Source: Todiramphus chloris collaris (Eukaryota > Chordata > Aves > Coraciiformes > Alcedinidae). Taken from it: a DNA stretch of 64,000 bases. The DNA is taken from positions 8,444,522-8,508,521 of the forward strand of contig JANVCC010000130.1 of the NCBI GenBank assembly GCA_025345505.1. Reading direction: 5' to 3'. This document shows, in pieces, positions 61,558-64,000 of the stretch (position 1 is the first letter of the stretch; each line of letters begins with the position of its first letter). Position numbers and translations under genes: made by a program. The notes below the pieces were generated by a model. That model was not told where the DNA came from. It saw nothing but the letters and a program-made list of their open reading frames with translations, and did not search any database.

Positions 61558-61575
61558 AACAAATAGCAAACAAAT

Positions 61576-61663
61576 ACAAACACACACACACACACATATA
61601 TATATATGTCTATGTATACCTATACATGCATATATATGTATATATAACTATATATATATATAA
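61576..61663. repeat. CA/TA compound microsatellite in the 3' UTR
   Basis: A (CA)n run (about 61579-61596) passes directly into (TA)n, then decayed TATGTATA/CATATATA blocks to 61663. It begins roughly 20 bp after the TMEM178B stop codon. Confidence 0.92.
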
Positions 61664-63070
61664 TCTCGAATTAATGCCAGTGCCAAGGTAGAGCTGAGTC
61701 CAACATGGCACTCACATCTCCACCGGACTCTGTTGCTTCATTCTTTCTCACAGCGATGGGAAAGCTTTTCTCTCACGTGGCTCTTCCATCCAACTTCAGC
61801 ATCATACCTTAAAGGTTGAATGATCATACAGTTTCACCTACCTACTGCCATTTGGGAAGGGGAACAGGGGGTCCGTGGAGGGGCATCTGGAACCAGAATC
61901 TGTACAGGACATGGAGGGGGGTGGGGGACACAGATGGGGACGGGACAAAATGCCTGTCCATTGCAGCTAGAAGGGAAAGTGCAAACAGCAAGCAAAGGAA
62001 CAAGTCAAGCATTTGAGTCACATCTACAATGTACCTCCTCAAGGCCATTATCAGAAACCCACCCACTTTCTTTTTCTTTCTGAAAACAGAATGATAGAAG
62101 CCTGCCCTCTCATTGGTTTTGGGGATTTTGGCTTTTTTTTTCATAAAATACAGAAAACAAAATGGACAGAACGTGTGGGGAAAAACAGAAAAGCATTTTC
62201 TTTTTGCCTGCCAAACTTTAGAGAGAAGCAAGCAAGTGAAATCAACAATAATAATTTAAAAAGATCTAACAAAATAAAAACAGAAAACAAAACAAAAAAA
62301 ACTCATGAGGACATCTCAGCGAACTCTCCAACAATGTGGTTTTAATCTTCCAGCTGCCTTACATCCAGGCTTACAACTAAGGCTGAACTGCTAATGTAAA
62401 TGCAGCAGAAGGCCTTTTGAAAATGCTGTGATACATGTGTGTATAACTTTTTCTTCCCTCTTCTTTTATGTTTTTTTGGTGGTTTTTTTTAAGAAAAAGA
62501 AAAATTTAAAACATTGCAATGTGATTGTCTACTAAACCATCCATGCTGTGTTTGTGGCCCAAGACTGAGGCACTGCAACTGCAGAAGCATGACGAATGCT
62601 GTCAGGTCTGAGACAGCGTTGTCTCCTCTGGTGGATTTCAGGATGGATTTTTGTTCTCATGGAGCATCTGAGTGTTCAGGGTGGTGGATCCTAGGGAAGA
62701 CCAACCAGGGAGAAGGGAAGATGGGGGAAGCCCTGGCAGTTGTTCTTCCTAGGTATTTGCTGGAGTGAGATTTCATCAAGTTTCTGTTTTGAATGTTTAA
62801 GACAACTGGGCAAAGGCCATTGCCAAGGAGAAAAGGGGAGCTAATTTTGTAAGGGAGAAGTAAGAAACGCCTCTTGTTGTGTTCATGTATGCCAAATAAG
62901 ACCTTCTCACATCTCGTCTTTGGAAACTGCCCTGGTTCATTGGACGTCTCCACTCTTCATCTGGGAGAACTGTGTACAGATGGAAGCAAAAGTCTGAGAT
63001 GCAGAGAATGGAGATCCATTTCCCATGAGCTCAAACGTTGTATAATATAATTGTGAATCCACAAGTGGGA

Positions 63071-63098
<28 letters not shown>
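63071..63098. repeat. (CT)14 microsatellite
   Basis: An uninterrupted CT dinucleotide run spans 28 bp, followed by GTCTTTCTCTTTTCCC. It lies in the inferred 3' UTR. Confidence 0.95.
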
Positions 63099-63102
<4 letters not shown>

Positions 63103-63513
63103 TTCTCTTTTCCCTGCTACTCCTCGTCTCCTTTTTCCTTCACTTTGCTCTTCCCATTCTTCAGGTCATAGGTCCCAGAAGAGCTAAATGAACAGCAAAG
63201 TCTGGATGGGCAGGTGAATGCCATTAGGTGAAGCAAAGCATTTTGGCTGTGAGGACAGTGGGTCCTTGCAGGGGAACAGTGTCTGAGGGGAGGGCGGGGA
63301 GGAAGGGCCAAGGTTGTAACCACATGGAGTCTGAACACTGGCTGGCTGTATGCAGGACTGAGGGTACCACTTACAAACATACAGGCAAAGAGAGACAGGG
63401 CAAAGAAAAAAGGCCTCCCCAACACCATCCCAACCCAACATGCTCTTAATTCAGGGATAGTACCAGCAATCCTTTCTTACATGATAGCTGCATGCCATCA
63501 GTCCTCATAAGTC

Positions 63514-63519
63514 AATAAA
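63514..63519 (+). terminator. TMEM178B: Candidate polyadenylation signal AATAAA
   Basis: A canonical hexamer lies about 1.96 kb after the stop codon in non-repetitive context. The sequence 15-35 bp downstream (CTCTGCATGTACAAAAC) is only weakly GU-rich, so usage is uncertain. Confidence 0.4.
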
Positions 63520-63540
63520 AATCATCCTCTGCATGTACAA

Positions 63541-64000
63541 AACTTCACCAGGAGAAGGAGGCAACCTGTTGAAACTGTGCCTACTGCACAGAAATGACAG
63601 CACTGATTTCCATATCATCCCATTTACGCATCTGGCAAGAAACAGTATTTTGCTTAGTTAAAAAAAATCCAACCAACAAATAATACCTATGGAATATGAT
63701 TGCATAGCCAGACATTCCTCTTCCAGCTCTGCTTCCCCTACTCATTACACCTTATGAGATGATGTTGCTTAATTAACAGCACCCAAAGAAATGAAGTTTC
63801 TGGAGGGCATTTTGGATTAAGGTAGATTTGGGTTTCTTTCATTCCTGCTCAGCTACCTAGCTTTTGCTTTCTCTGGTCTACAAACATGCCAATGGCAACT
63901 GCCAAGCCAGTGTGTTGCCACTGAAGTGCCATCCCCGGCAACTGATGGTTTGCCATTTCATTCTCCATTAGATCTGACTGGAGAAAGTATTTATTTATTC
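63541..64000. other. Sequence after the inferred end of TMEM178B
   Basis: No gene, repeat or RNA feature is recognised. It could be intergenic or part of a longer 3' UTR; a TTTATTTATTC run ends the window. Confidence 0.4.

Larger units (their letters stand above)
61558..63540 (+). other. TMEM178B: TMEM178B 3' UTR (extent inferred)
   Basis: It starts after the TAG at 61557. It contains a CA/TA microsatellite (61576-61663), A-rich sequence at 62140-62300 and a CT microsatellite (63071-63098). A first possible poly-A signal, AATAAA at 62273-62278, sits in A-rich low-complexity sequence. A second, in GTCAATAAAAATC, lies at 63514-63519 and has a better context. The end is set about 20 bp after the second. 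Longer isoforms beyond the window cannot be excluded. Frames on both strands in this interval are not considered genes. Confidence 0.55.

Overview
The window is vertebrate nuclear DNA, almost certainly from a bird. It is dominated by non-coding sequence, with short exons bounded by GT/AG splice sites. Its main recognisable interspersed repeats are CR1-type LINEs, one ending in the characteristic CR1 3' octamer repeat (ATTCTATG-like, 59922-59938). The low density of other repeats also fits a bird. There are no bacterial-style operons, no CRISPR array and no tRNA or rRNA gene that I can support.

The only protein-coding gene I can support is the 3' part of TMEM178B (transmembrane protein 178B), on the + strand. 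Two exons are present: an internal exon at 43330-43467 and the terminal coding exon at 61307-61557. The 3' UTR follows and probably ends near the AATAAA at 63514. The join is in phase (phase 1) and encodes three of the four membrane spans plus the C-terminus. The 5' exons are not visible, so positions 1-43329 are read as the 3' part of the preceding intron. Positions 43468-61306 are the last intron (17,839 bp).

Region by region: 1-43 kb is intron with an old CR1 fragment (4.9-5.3 kb, + strand), a CR1/L3-like 3' end on the - strand (10.7-10.9 kb), several MIR-like SINE relics, strand-asymmetric purine/pyrimidine tracts, two G-quadruplex-type G tracts (18.3 and 23.05 kb) and AT-rich blocks that look like conserved non-coding DNA. 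A block of about 105 bp just upstream of the 43.3 kb exon has a diverged copy about 1.4 kb further upstream. The last intron holds an ancient, about 0.8 kb CR1/L3-like LINE (45.2-46.0 kb), a cluster of three adjacent inverted repeats (53.2 kb) and a much younger 1.1 kb CR1 copy (58.8-59.9 kb) with broken reverse-transcriptase frames. A CA/TA microsatellite lies just after the stop codon and a CT microsatellite near 63.07 kb.

I did not find a convincing new biological system. The most unusual items are the duplicated intronic block beside the acceptor site, the triple stem-loop cluster, a 170-codon reading frame interrupted by one TGA at 15.8-16.3 kb, and a 232-codon reading frame on the - strand at 33 kb. 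Each could still be chance or relic sequence.
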